Below are positions 22,521 through 34,043 of a stretch of 64,000 bases of DNA, in pieces (position 1 is the stretch's first letter; the number at the start of each line of letters is the position of its first letter). This DNA comes from Paraspadella gotoi. Taxonomy: Eukaryota; Chaetognatha. Position numbers and translations under genes: made by a program. The notes under the pieces are model-generated. The model was not told where the DNA came from. It did not search any database and worked only from the letters and a program-made list of their open reading frames with translations. Location of the stretch: positions 15,292,105-15,356,104 of the forward strand of contig CM119267.1 of NCBI GenBank assembly GCA_051294375.1. The letters run 5' to 3'.

Positions 22521-23279
22521 ATTGGACATTTCAATAATTTTTTTTTTTCTCGCCCCGGAGATGCGGCCGAGCGGCATGAGGTGCCGGTGATTCTATTTTT
22601 ATGAAAGAACTCATCGAAGGATTAGGACTTTGGGCTGGGGCGGGTGGCAAGGGGGGGTAGAATTGAATAGATCAGAACCCGACAAAGACCGACATAAGGC
22701 CCTCGACCGACAATTAGCAAAAAAAACATCGTAATCTCGTTTGCCCATGTTTAAGCGCGGGGAAAAAACAATCGATCGACTCGCTATCATATATAATATA
22801 ATATATATATATATGCATATTTTTTTTACGATTTGCACACGGTTACCGTCCGGACCACAGACGAGCGATATTTCCCCACCATTAAACCACGGTCGATGTC
22901 TGCGGTTGTGGATGATGAATGTACTGCGGTTATTGGACGAAACTGTGTCTGATGGATGTGCCGCGTTTGACGAATGAAGGAGGAGGAGAGGCAGGAGGAG
23001 GAGGAGGGGAAAAAGAAGGAAAATAGAAATAGAAATAGGAAGGTGAAAAAGAAGGGGCGGGTGGGCAGGGAGGCAGGCTAATCCAAGGGGTTTGAGGTTT
23101 AGAAGAGTAGTACTGAGGCGGGAGAGAGCGATGGGGGGGGGAACGTTAAGCTTCTTTTCCCACGGGATGAGATATAAATCAAACTGCCCCGAGGGTTGGT
23201 TAACCAGATGGCGGCACGAGGAGAGTTATGAGCGACGCTGAGGCGTTATTTAATCGGGGGAAAGAGAAAGATGGAAAGA

Positions 23280-24151
23280 AAGATGTTAAGAGTGTTGGAG
23301 AGAAATGGAGAGAGAGAAAGAATGGAGGAGAGATGGATGGAAAGGAAGAAAGAGAGAGATGAGGAAAGAAAGAAAGAAGAGAAAGAAAAAAGAAAGAAAG
23401 AAAGAGAAAGAAAAGAAGAAAAGAAAGATAAGAAAGGAAGAGAAAAAAAAGAAAATGAAAGAAAGAAAAGAAAGAAAGAAAGAAAGAAAGAAGGAAAAAA
23501 AAACAAGCCAGAAAGAAAAAAATAATAAGGGGGAAAAAAAATTTAAAAAAAGAAAGAAAGCCAGAAAGAAAAAAAAAGAAAGAGTAAGAGAAATAAGAAA
23601 AAAGAAAAATCGAAAAGGAAGAATCGAAAGAGAAAAAATGGGAAAGGAAGTAGAGAATCGGAATGAAATATAGAAAACAAAAGTGTAAAATATTTAAAGA
23701 GAAAAACGAGGAAGAAAAATTGATGACAAAAGGGAAAAAGTAATGAAAGGATTAATCAAACCATCAATTAATGAAAAAAAAAAACGGTTAAATATAGAAA
23801 AGAGAAAATGGAAGAAAACCTAATAAAAAAAAAGAAGAAAACTAGAACTAATAAAGCGAAGCAAACAAGAATAATAATTCTTTTTCGAGAAAAAAAAAAG
23901 AAAAAAGGGAAATAAGAAGAAGAAGAAAGGTGCGTTGATGCGGAGAAGCAAATAAACAAAGGCGACGACGACGACGACGACAACGACGACGACGAGGCGA
24001 CGACGCGAAACAAATCGTCACAAATCTGAAGGATTTTCTAACATCCAAGGTTATAAAGAAAAAGAAAAAGAAGACAGGAAGACGGAAGCAAACACCTCCC
24101 CAGGATAGAGAGAGAGAGCAGAGAGACGGAGAGAGAGGATGAAGACGAGAC

Positions 24152-24183
<32 letters not shown>

Positions 24184-24190
24184 AGAGAGC
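23280..24190. repeat. Purine-rich GAAA/GA tracts
   Basis: GAAAGA-rich sequence to about 23640, an A-rich stretch, a (CGA)n tract near 23965-24003 and interrupted (GA)n at 24107-24189. All Lys/Glu/Arg or Phe/Ser frames here are low-complexity translations without splice context. Confidence 0.8.
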
Positions 24191-24876
24191 TCCTGGAGGT
24201 CAACGAATAGGGAAAGACGGTGTTTGCTGCTACATAAAAGGGGTCAAACGGATTAAAGGAGCAGAAAAAAGGGATGTAAACAGAATTATGGAGGGATAAG
24301 GTCTTCGCTCAAGAAAAAATTGGAATCGAGCCGGGGGGGGAGGAAAGGTGAAGGAGAGGGGTGTGTGGAGGGAAGCGGGCGGGGAGAGGAAGTGACAAGG
24401 ACAAGGAGAGGGTGGCGTTAGAGGGGGAGAGAGATGGGGGGGAGGTGAAGGGAGGAGTAGAGAAAGTTTTAGAGGGGTTGTAAAATTGAAGAGGGTCTAG
24501 GGAGAGAGGGGGCGGAAATGAGAATGGGCAGATGATCATGAATAGAGAAATGAAGCAAGGAAAATGGCAGGGAAGGCATGGGAAGGGAGAAAGAGTGAAG
24601 AGAAAAATAGAATAGGGAGAAAGAGTGGGGAAGAAGAGAAAGCTGCCGAAGGCAAACGGACATTTGAAAATGAAGAGTAGAATATTTTTTTTGGAGAAAA
24701 CAGAGTTTGAAGCGAAAATAAAAAGAGGAACGGCGTGGATCGGATTGTGGATGACATGAATTAAAAAGAAAGAGAAGGAGACTCAAGGGAAAAGGATTAA
24801 ACAAAAAAATCGGAATGGTTTATCAATAAATGACTTCTCAAAAAGAACGACTTATAAATTCCAGAGCAGAAGCTAT

Positions 24877-24950
24877 TCTAACATTGTGTCGTATCGATGC
24901 TCCCTCCATTTCCAGCAGACAACATCCCTCTCCCAATTCTAAAAGGGATA
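24877..24950. repeat. Dispersed repeat, copy 2
   Basis: Direct-orientation relative of 1480-1560 (shared core CCCTCCATTTCCAGCAGACAAC versus CCCTCTATTTCCAGAAGACAAC). It is followed within 70 bases by the small inverted-repeat element at 25020. Confidence 0.5.
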
Positions 24951-25019
24951 ATTTTTATATTGGTTGTACCGATTTTTAGATTTACATAAATAAATCCGTT
25001 TTATAATTATGCAATATAA

Positions 25020-25155
25020 TTTAGCGAAAACGAAAGTTACTTTTACTTTTACTTTTTACAACGAATTTGTAATTGATATTAATTAGCGGACAAGTTTCGA
25101 CTCTTGGCAGGTTCGAGTCTTCATCAAGTAATAAAAACTTTCGTTTTCGCTAAAC
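25020..25155. mobile_element. 136-bp inverted-repeat element (MITE-like)
   Basis: Perfect 19-bp terminal inverted repeats: TTTAGCGAAAACGAAAGTT at 25020-25038 and its complement at 25137-25155. The interior contains GGTTCGAGTCT, which resembles the B box of a Pol III promoter, and a TTCGACTC/GAGTC inverted pair. No coding capacity. No certain target duplication. Confidence 0.75.
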
Positions 25156-27162
25156 TAAAAAAAAAAACAACGAAAAGAGAGAAATCACACACAATGTCTA
25201 CAATACAATTTAAAAATAAGTAAAAAATAAAACAAATAATTTTGCAATATTCAGAGAAACGGAAGTGGAACCACCTCCGAATTCATAAAAAAAAAGAATA
25301 AAAAAAAAATAAATAGGGAGGCAGGGAAAACTTACGTAAAGAGAAAAGGGAAAGAGAGGCTTTAAAGTCGTACCCAGGTTACGTCATCCAATCATGGTAA
25401 AAGGCATTGCTTCGAGTTGTAATGGTCCATTATTTTAAAATTGATGGCTAGGCTTGCTGGTTGCCTTTTTCGCCTCTCTCTTCTCTGCGTGCTCTCTCTC
25501 CTCTCTCTCTCTCACTCTCTCCATCTCGATCTCTGCGTCTCTGCTCGCTCTCGTCTCTGCTCTCTTCCTCTCTCTCTGCTCTTAAATTCTTCCGCGCGAA
25601 CTAGAAGTCGAAGAAAAAACCCTTTTGTTTTTTTTTTGTCATGGGCATATAAAAAAAAGGAGGCGTTGGTGGGTTCTGCTTCTGGGTATTTTACAATTGC
25701 GATCAATTCTATATTCATAGAGCGTTGGATTCGCTTTTGGTCGTGGAGGAGGCGGAGAAACAACAACAACATCGACGCCATCAACTGGTACAACAAAGAT
25801 GCCGAGTTTCGTATTATCTCGAGCTCGTTGGCCAAGTATTTGGCCAAGTATTTATTCAATTTCAAATCCAGTTTGTCTGTATTAACTCCTAGAGACTGAA
25901 CCGACTTGAGTCACTATAGACTCCAGTTTTATTTGTTTGTTTATCTCTTCGTTTATTTTTTTCCCCGATCGTTTTGTTTATTTGCCCGGAACTCGAGGAG
26001 GGCAACGGTTCCGTTTTCGAGCTCAAAATCCCCGAGAGAGTCGGGCGACCAGAACGGCGCCCTTTCTCCCCTTCGACAAAAACATTCTCTCGGTTTTTTT
26101 GGTGGGGGGGGGGGGAAACGCCCACCGGCCGACCGACGGACGGACCGACGGACGGACCGACCACAAAAGGACTCGTTGGAAACCCAAATTCCCGAGCGAT
26201 TAAAGGGGAGTCGCCGAGTCTTTTCAGTTTGGTAGCTTCATTGTCGGAATCGAGTTTTGAAGCGATGACTGTTCGATCTGACGATCGCTGAGGCGATAGT
26301 CGAAGAGAGTCGACAGCAGAGTTGACGCTTTCTTCGCTGCAATCGTCGTAATCGCCGTGGTATTCCTCGTAGCAATCGCTGCCGCAATCGTCGTAGCATT
26401 CGTCGTAGCAATCGTCGTAGCAATCGTAGCGATCGTCCTAGCTATCGTCACCACATAATTCACTTCTGAGCGTGAACGAAGTTCGCATTCGAGTCAGGAA
26501 ATCTTTTCATCAGCTTTTTTGTACCTCTCTCTCTCTNNNNNNNNNNCTCTCTCTTTCCATTTCACTCTTCCTTTCACGCCTTCTCTCTCACCATTCCTTT
26601 TCGATTTCATCTTGACATCTGCTCTCTTTGACTAAAAAAAAAAATTCATTGAAATCCTTTTTCTCGCACCTTTTCGAAGTCCGTCCTTCTATTTTTTCCT
26701 TTTTTCTCTCTTTGTTTTTCTGTTTTTGTTTGTTTTCTTTTTGTTTTTTGTTTTTCATATTTTTAATCTTTCTTTTCCGTCTTAAAATTCATGTCCATCG
26801 AAATTATTCAAAACTAACTCTATTGCTAGTGGCATTACGACTGTTTCAGTCGCTCAGCGTTATCTTCCGGACGAAACACTGACCAAAATATATCTCGTAT
26901 TGATAAATGGTCGTAAAACTTACTTATACGTATTTTGCAAGAGGGGTTATTGCTATCGGGATATCGTCAAATACTTACATTGCGCATGACGGTTTCGCTT
27001 GTGAAAGTAATTGACATAACAATAGAGTGAATGCTTAGTCGGCCCACAACAAAGCAAGACGGAAAAATATTCATAGACACTCATAGATCTTGACAATATA
27101 ACAAACAATATATAACTTTCCAGAAGACACTCGCCATTGTCCATCCTGTCTCCCGTCGTCAC

Positions 27163-27273
27163 CTGGTCTATGGATTCCAAGGAATTGCTCTGCACGAGCG
27201 GATCGTCGCTCGCCGCCAGCGACGCCTTCCGCGCCTCAAACAATTTGGCCACTAGGGCCGAGAGATTCGTCAC
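27163..27273 (-). CDS. Fibrinogen-related protein, helical stalk exon
   Basis: Acceptor CGTTTCCAG. It encodes VTNLSALVAKLFEARKASLA then ASDDPLVQSNSLESIDQ in phase 0. The first half is heptad-like (L, L, V, L, F spacing), as expected for a coiled-coil stalk. The donor chosen, CAG/GTGACG at 27162, keeps phase 0 with the exon at 14875. The frame stays open past it, so a downstream donor (for example the GC-type at AATG/GCGAGT) is possible. Confidence 0.75.
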
Positions 27274-28526
27274 CTGGAAACGAAAAATAAACAGACGTCG
27301 TGAGAGGGCGACGGAGCGAGGAACGGGGGCGGGAGAATTAGAGATTTAGGGTTGTTGACATTGTTTCGTGACACGAGAAGATTATTACGTTCTGTCTGCT
27401 TGCATTTTAGTTTATGGTTGCTGCTTGGTTTGAAATGCATTTTCGCACAACTTGTTTCTCATTTTCTCTCTTTTTTTCGTAGTCTTCTTTTAATGTTTTT
27501 ATTTTTTATCTTTCATTTTTTTCCCAAAACTGAAGGCGTGAAAAAGACAAAGAAGAAGGTCGTAACTTCCAAAATTGAATTTTTGATTAATATTTTCCCT
27601 CCATATTTTTACGCTGTTTATTCTATTTTTTTTATTTGCGGGACTTCCCAAGTTTTCAAGTCAACTAAAAGAATTTAGTCGATATAAAAGTGTAAACGTA
27701 ATATCATTTCGCATGTCTTTTAATTTCTTATTTTTAGACTTTTCATTATACAAAAGACACTCCTCCGCACTTTACTTGCTAATGTGTTGCGTCTTACAGA
27801 TCGCGCCCTTACAATCTACAATTTGTTTAAATTAAATTAAATTAAATTAAATAGAATTCCACATCAGACATCGCACAACTCAAAACACTCCTACACGTTT
27901 TTACAGTCCTACACGTTTCTGCAGTAGTAGTCTGCACCCCAGCAAGACCCGGATGCGTATCTCGTCTTTGGATACTTGGATAGGGTCACGTGACACAAAC
28001 GAATATTTGTTAATCGGGAAACAATAGACGTAATCTTCACACTGTCCTCTCTTTTTTTTTCTCTTCTTTTCTCCTTTCTTATCTTTACCTAAAATACTTT
28101 ATGCTGTCTTCTCACCGCTCGTTTTCCTTTCTTTTCAAGGAATACAATAAATAATTTTTAAAAATATTTTCTTTTCTTCAAATATGAAAGATTTTTATCG
28201 AAAACAAAGGACTTCATATTTTCCGTCAATAAATAAAAACGTGATGAAAAAACCTCGCGATTTTTTATCAACTTTTTTTTTCTCTTTATTGATTTTCGAA
28301 TTGAAATTGGTTTTATTTTCGCGATTTCTCTTTCACATTTTTCCCTCGACGAGGGTAAGGAGTACCTTACCTTACCTTACCCGCCCCATCGTGGCACCGC
28401 CTCAATCACCCTCTCACGAATCTTTTGTTTCTACGTTTTATTTCTCCTTTTCTTCTCTCCCTCCCCTTCACTACCCCCTCATCCGGCGCCTCAGCCTCGT
28501 TTTCGTTTTTATTCGAGTTTGTTTAC

Positions 28527-28605
28527 CTTAACTTTGACGCCTTTGAGATCCGTTTTGGTCACCTCGTTTTCCGTCTTCTGCTTCTGAATGTTGTCTTTCA
28601 AGTAT
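28527..28605 (-). CDS. Fibrinogen-related protein, coiled-coil exon
   Basis: Acceptor CTTTCCTCAG, donor AAG/GTAAAC. It encodes YLKDNIQKQKTENEVTKTDL KGVKVK (26 residues), strongly helical and charged. It begins one base into a codon and ends in phase 0, fitting the exon at 27273. The signal peptide and earlier exons must lie further along the minus strand (above 28605) and were not found. Confidence 0.8.
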
Positions 28606-28879
28606 CTGAGGAAAGAGGAAAGGAAAGGGGAAGGGCGGGAAGGGAAGGAACATTGGATAAAGATTCAATTTGGATAATTTTCTTTTTTGTGTGTCTTTTT
28701 TTTTCTCTACTTTTCCGATTCTTTTTAATCTTTTCCTTTCAATTTTCTTGTTCTGTCAGAGTGGTGTCAGTCAGTGTGATAAAACCGCCTCAACGCCGCT
28801 GTCTCTCAATCTATCCCAATTTCTTTAACGCCCCTCCGCAATCGTGTAATTTATCGGGTAGGATTCCGTATCTCACCGT

Positions 28880-29185
28880 TTCAGTGGCAAGAGACAGCCA
28901 CTGAAGCCCCTAACATCATAGGCGTTACCTTTCCCTATGGCATCTGCCTGTGATGCTCATTGGGATGGAGCATCTCACTGTTGGCTTTGGGGGCTTCCGA
29001 CCCTTAGTGACGCCATCTGTCACTAGCGCGGTTACCCGAGGACGGTCTCGCTTTGCCAACGCAAAGGCAAGTCGTTAGGACTGTGGATGGAACGCAACGT
29101 TTGGGATGGTGCGTTACCCCTGTGAGCCAATGGAAATGGCTGAGTGAAGCAGGAGGTAATGCGGCGTGAATAAACCGTCGCATCG
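28880..29185 (+). repeat. Multi-hairpin structured repeat, copy 1
   Basis: About 300 bases that match 51484-51711 in the same orientation and fold into successive short hairpins: 28880-28905 (TTCAGTGGC with its complement), 28952-28974 (GATGCTC), 29005-29025 (TAGTGAC), 29091-29115 (AACGCA), 29125-29141 (AGCCA), 29161-29181 (GCGGCG, one G-U pair). Several stems change on both sides between copies. Class unknown; strand given only for the orientation in which it is described. Confidence 0.7.
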
Positions 29186-29639
29186 CAATCTTTAATCGCC
29201 TCTTGTTTGGTCTTGATTGGTCTTAATTTGCAACCTCATAAAAGACTAACGTCTAACCCTTATATTGCGAGGGAATTTAGACTTTAAGCTTATTCATCTA
29301 GATGGTTATTTCTCTCAACAACCCACCTTCTTTCGCTACCCACACCGACCCACCTTCTCTAGCCCCTCAGGCCCCACCCCTCAGTCTCTTTGTCCTTTTC
29401 ATTAGAGGCGGTTTGTTCTCCTCAGTCAGAACCAAACCGCTCCATTGACTTTGACGGCCTCAGAGACTAATTCTATTTCCGGTCAAAACGAGATGGCACG
29501 GGATGGTATGTACGCGATGGCGTCGGGACGGCACTCTGTCGAAAACGTGAAGAGGCGACAGACGGAACGGATCTGGCGATGGCATCTGGATGAAAACGCC
29601 AGATCAACAGGGCAGAATGACACTCCTGAATGACACAGA

Positions 29640-29955
29640 AAGTGGGGCACTATTTTCCCATCTGTACCTAATTTAATTTAATTTAAACTATAATATCTAA
29701 CCTTAATCTATTTTTAAATATTTAATCTAAAACTAACTTAATCCCTAAACTTGATCCTTAATTTCAATTCCAAATCTATAATCCATAACCAAAATCACTG
29801 TCCTTAACTTAACTCTAAACCCTAATCCCTAACTCTAATCCTAAACCAAAACTCCAACCTAATCACTAACCGTAATCCCTAACATAATCCTTTAATTAAC
29901 GCCTAACTTAATCCTAAAACCTAAAATAGGGCGTTTTTGGAAAATACGACCGACA
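29640..29955. repeat. Degenerate telomere-like repeat, copy 2
   Basis: About 300 bases of irregular CCTAATC, CCCTAAC and TTAATCC words, ending in AAAATAGGGCGTTTTTGG, the same ending as the copy at 6530-6735. Presumably a repeat family rather than an internal telomere, because the end sequence is shared. Confidence 0.65.
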
Positions 29956-31892
29956 GTGGCATTCCTAGTATCTCAATACGGTTGAAATCGGAGATGGCAA
30001 CGCCATGGAACGGCGATGGAATCCCGATTGGATTGAACCGAAAGTCTCCTTAATCTCTGACCTTTTTTTTCGATCTTTCGCCCTGAAATCCTCGCCACGT
30101 GATTGAGGCCGGGACGTCGGGACGTGGAGATGTTGTGGATTGTGATGGCGGGAGAGCGATCGAAAGGTGGAGTGAAAGATATGGAGACTTTCACCTCACT
30201 TTTTTTTTTCTTTCGAAAATTGGAAAAAGTTCGATTTAATTTCGAGGAAACAAAAAACGCGGCTCAATATCAACCCTCAACCACTCAATCACTCAGTCAC
30301 TCAGTCACTCAGTCACTCAGTCACTTATCCACTCGCCCATTCACTCGCCCACTCGTTCAATCCGTATTTTGTAAGTTTCGTTTGTACTAATTACATTAAT
30401 ATTATTATTCAATCGGACAAAGTCTGGGGCAAGATATCTTGATGAACGAATGGCTAACTTTTAGATTGGTTGTACCAATTTCATTAATATAGCGCAAGCA
30501 TGAAATCCCGTTTATCGTCTAGATTCATGCAGCAATTGCATCGATATCTAAAGCCGAAACAACTCACCGAGACTCAGCCCGACCTCAGCTGCAGCCACCT
30601 CCTACTTTTTCACTTTCCTGCGCCACAAGAAAAAAAAATGGAGTTTATAATTTTTTCGTCGTTTGATTCTCATTTTTCGCGAATGGATGAAAAAAAATGA
30701 TGAGCGAGAAAAAAGGGAGAATTTGATGGAAAAGGGGAGAAAAAAAAAAGGATAAAAGAAAGTAACAGTTTGGAAAAATGGGGAAAAACATGAGAAATTT
30801 TTTTACGATGGAAACTGAGGAGTCAATCGGGGAAAAAATGGAGGGGAAAAGGAACGAAGAGGGAAAAAAGATTACTACAAATAAATAAGAGAAAAAGAAG
30901 GAAGAAAATTATGAAGGGAAGTTAAAAAATACAAAAGGAAGGTATTAAAAGCTAAATGGGCTAAAGAAAATGAGGTAATAACGACATAAAGACAACCAAT
31001 TAAAATACGGAAAAAGAATAAAAGTACGTCGAAAGTAAAAAAGAGAGAGAGACTAAAAAAGAATATAAAACTAGGAAGGGGAAGAGAAGAAAAAAGAAGG
31101 AAAAAAAAAGAAAAGAAAAAGAAAAAAGGCGGGAAATTCGCGCTTTGAAAGGCGAGAGGCGCTAATGAGTTGGCAACGAGTTTGTGTGTCCCATTCATTC
31201 TGCTCGATGGACGAGTTCGCCCCAGATCCCCACTCACTTGCCCACCACCACCCACAATCCACCGACCCAGGCCACAACGCCTGACCACCCCTCATACAAA
31301 AAAAACCCAACTACCTCCACACTCGATAGTCTCCCTCTCGTCTCTCCCTCACCTCCCCATTTGAAAGTCCGGGCTCGAAACGATCCCTTAATTCCAAACC
31401 TGCAATCTGGCTTTCCATTGGCTGTCTGAACAACGAATTCCTAACGAGTTAAACCAGCTCCATTGGTTCTCCGGTCAATTGATATTTTCCCGTTGCGTTA
31501 TCCTTTCGGGATTTCATAACAACATTTAAAGATAAAACATAGCATAGCAACTACAAGCTTGAACGTTTTAAAACAACTTACTCCATACATTTGACCTTAA
31601 GTTAAGTTTTTAAATATTACAACAATTTGTTGAATAAAACGTATAGAGTAACAACGGTCTAATTGACTTCTCCGCTGTCTCAAAAAGATCATCTCATTAA
31701 CTCTGATAACAACACTCCCACCTTACTAATTTCGAAAACCAACACCCCTACAGTTTTATGGCATCGATATCTCTGCTCCAAATCCATCAAAATCCCTTTC
31801 GAGTTAAAACGAGACGAGATGCTCTTTGAAACCAAACTGCTTCCCGTGTGTACTATATTACCGTATTGTTTCTCTCTCTTCTCATCACTTCA

Positions 31893-31935
<43 letters not shown>

Positions 31936-33592
31936 TCCAGTTTCTCACGCGGGTATCTACTCTCCATTTTTCTCACACCTTTTCTTTTTCCTCGCGCGCA
32001 ATATTTTCTCTCTCGCTCGGCACTTTATTGCATTCAGCTTTTTTATTCCAGAGTCGACAACGACGACGTCAACAGAGACCATTCAGTCCGCCGCCTGATG
32101 ACAATACCTGGCCAAACTCTTTCCTTTATCCGCAAGACCTAGAAACGCGACCAGGACTGTCGCTGCTGCTGCTGCTGCAGCGGCGAGGTCAGCGACGACA
32201 AATTTTTCATTCGATTAATCCTCGTCTTTTTTTTTCGGTGAATCCTTCGTCGTGAATCTAATCCCAATTTTCCCGCCATTTTTTGCGTTAGTTTGTTTGT
32301 CTAAGGTTTTTCACGCCCCTCCTTTCTCCCAACCTTTCACAACATTTTCCTGGTGACGCTTTCTCGTCTTTATTCTATTCCGCACATATGTATTCTATTT
32401 TGATTGTAAATACCGTCTTTGTTTCGTGAAAAATATTCTCTGAATGCTGAACCCAGTTTCATTTGTAACTTCCAGGTCGTTTGTCACAACAAACATATCG
32501 CAGAATCAATTAACGTCTCGAGTTAAATAATCGACTTCCTTGTGCTTCAGCCTGAAGTTCAGGTTTTTTTCTTTTCACGGAGTCAACTTGTAGTCTAATG
32601 ATGGTGGTTCTAAAGAATTTTAGGAAAAAATTGAGCACGAAACATATATATAAAATATAAAACTAAATCAAGTTGTGATATCGACATTCGACAACTATAG
32701 CGGGAGGAATCAGACTCAAGAAAAAAAAAAGGAATGAATCGAGTAACGAATCTCCAGATGATCAGAAGGGCTGATGGGTGAGAGCGAAAGGTGAGTTCGC
32801 CTTCGCCGCCGCTGCCAAAGCAGCCAACGCAGCTGCCGACGCAGCCGCCGACGCCGCCAGCGCAACTGTTTAATGTTTCCGACCCAAACTAGAAAAAACA
32901 TTCGGGGAAAGAAATCCGATGACGATGTTTACAAACTGGGCGGAGGGCGAGGATGGAGGGAGGGTGGTAGGTGGAGGGTGGGGGAGGTGGAGGATGGGGG
33001 AAGAGGAGGTGCCAGGTAGGGAGGAAGAATGAGGAGGTGCGGGAGAAGAGAGCCGATGCTTAAAAAATAGAAGGAAGGAAGATGAGGAATAGAAGGGGAA
33101 AAAAAAGATTGGATTGAGGAAAAGTGTATCGCCGTGGGCGAGATGATTGGGAGGAGTTGATTAGAAAAGATGGGAGGAGATGAGATGAGAAGTTGAGAAG
33201 GATAAGGAGTGAGAGGCGAGGAGTTGAGGAGTTGAGGGGATATGGAAAGAGGATGATTTAAAAGTCGAGGAGACGCTCAGTGCAGGAATGAGGAAGAATT
33301 AGTGAATAAAAAGAGACGAGAAGATTAAAATGAGATGAGGTAAAGGGATGAAAGAAAAATATGAGGTAAAGGGATGAAAGAAAAAGATGAGGTAAAGGGA
33401 TGAAAGAAAAAGATGAGGTAAAGGGATGAAAAGAAAAAGATGAGGTAAAGGGATGAAAGAAAGACGACTATATTTGAAAACAAACGGATGAAGTGGGAGG
33501 GAGAGGGGAAGGGAAGAGGGGAAGGGAAGAGGGGAAGGGAAGAGGGAAGGGAGAGAAAGAAGAGAGGAGATGCGATCGGCGATTTCGATGTT

Positions 33593-33666
<74 letters not shown>

Positions 33667-33684
33667 GAGTGTCGGGAAGAGAAG
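29956..33684. other. Gene-poor stretch
   Basis: No exon could be supported. It contains a short ACTCAGTC repeat near 30290-30325, a (TC)n tract at about 31899-31932, an alanine- or arginine-spelling GCN-rich patch near 32805-32865 open on both strands, G-rich DNA at 32935-33035, and the 27-bp tandem repeat described separately. The first exon(s) of the fibrinogen-related gene may be here, unrecognised. Confidence 0.4.
33331..33466. repeat. 27-bp minisatellite, about five units
   Basis: Units of the form GATGAGGTAAAGGGATGAAA plus GAAAAA, repeated about five times with a single-base insertion in one unit. It creates a repeating frame on the minus strand that is not a gene. It is followed by GGGAA-type units near 33490-33555 and a (GA)n tract. 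Confidence 0.9.
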
Positions 33685-33724
33685 ATGGCAGCGACAGATA
33701 TTCAAGGCCCGGCTGCTTATTTAG
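33685..33724 (+). CDS. Gene C (acidic protein), candidate first coding exon
   Basis: ATG after GGGAAGAGAAG, reading MAATDIQGPAAYL, then TTAG/GTAAAA. It ends one base into a codon. Joined to the exon at 37345 (G+AG, Glu) it gives PAAYLEVLPDFFMTEFDY. The short exon alone is weak evidence; the phase match with the next exon is what supports it. It sits between two long (GA)n tracts (33597-33661 and 33777-33847). Confidence 0.45.
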
Positions 33725-33771
33725 GTAAAACCACAAATATGCAAAGTAAAAAAACATAGTGTGGGTTTTTT

Positions 33772-33776
<5 letters not shown>

Positions 33777-33852
<76 letters not shown>

Positions 33853-33957
33853 GATGTATTTTGTCAAAAGCAAGAATCCCAGAAATTCGCGGGATGGAAA
33901 TAAATGGATTTCACGGGTGAAGGACTTTGTGAGTTTACGAGGAGACGCCATGTAGGC

Positions 33958-34040
<83 letters not shown>

Positions 34041-34043
34041 CCC
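33777..34043. repeat. (GA)n and (TC)n tracts
   Basis: A (GA)n run of about 70 bases at 33777-33847 and a (TC)n run at about 33962-34040, opposite orientations about 115 bases apart, so they could pair as a long hairpin. Sequence between is unique. Confidence 0.9.

Larger units (their letters stand above)
14876..27162 (-). other. 12.3-kb intron of the fibrinogen-related gene
   Basis: The phases on either side fit direct splicing of the exon at 27163-27273 to the exon at 14770-14875. The interval holds (GAC)n tracts near 15266-15315, a T/C-rich stretch at 15780-16320, a repetitive GGCGTC-type stretch at 16450-16585, the nested plus-strand gene at 16975-18016, the compound repeat at 18610-18930, the 3.5-kb inverted-repeat element at 19012-22520, GA-rich tracts at 23300-24190 and the small inverted-repeat element at 25020-25155. 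Further small exons of the host gene here cannot be excluded. Confidence 0.6.

Noticed and set aside
32800-32870. Ala-, Pro- or Arg-spelling frame in GCN-rich DNA
   Set aside because: Open in all frames on both strands because the DNA is (GCN)n; choice of frame is arbitrary.
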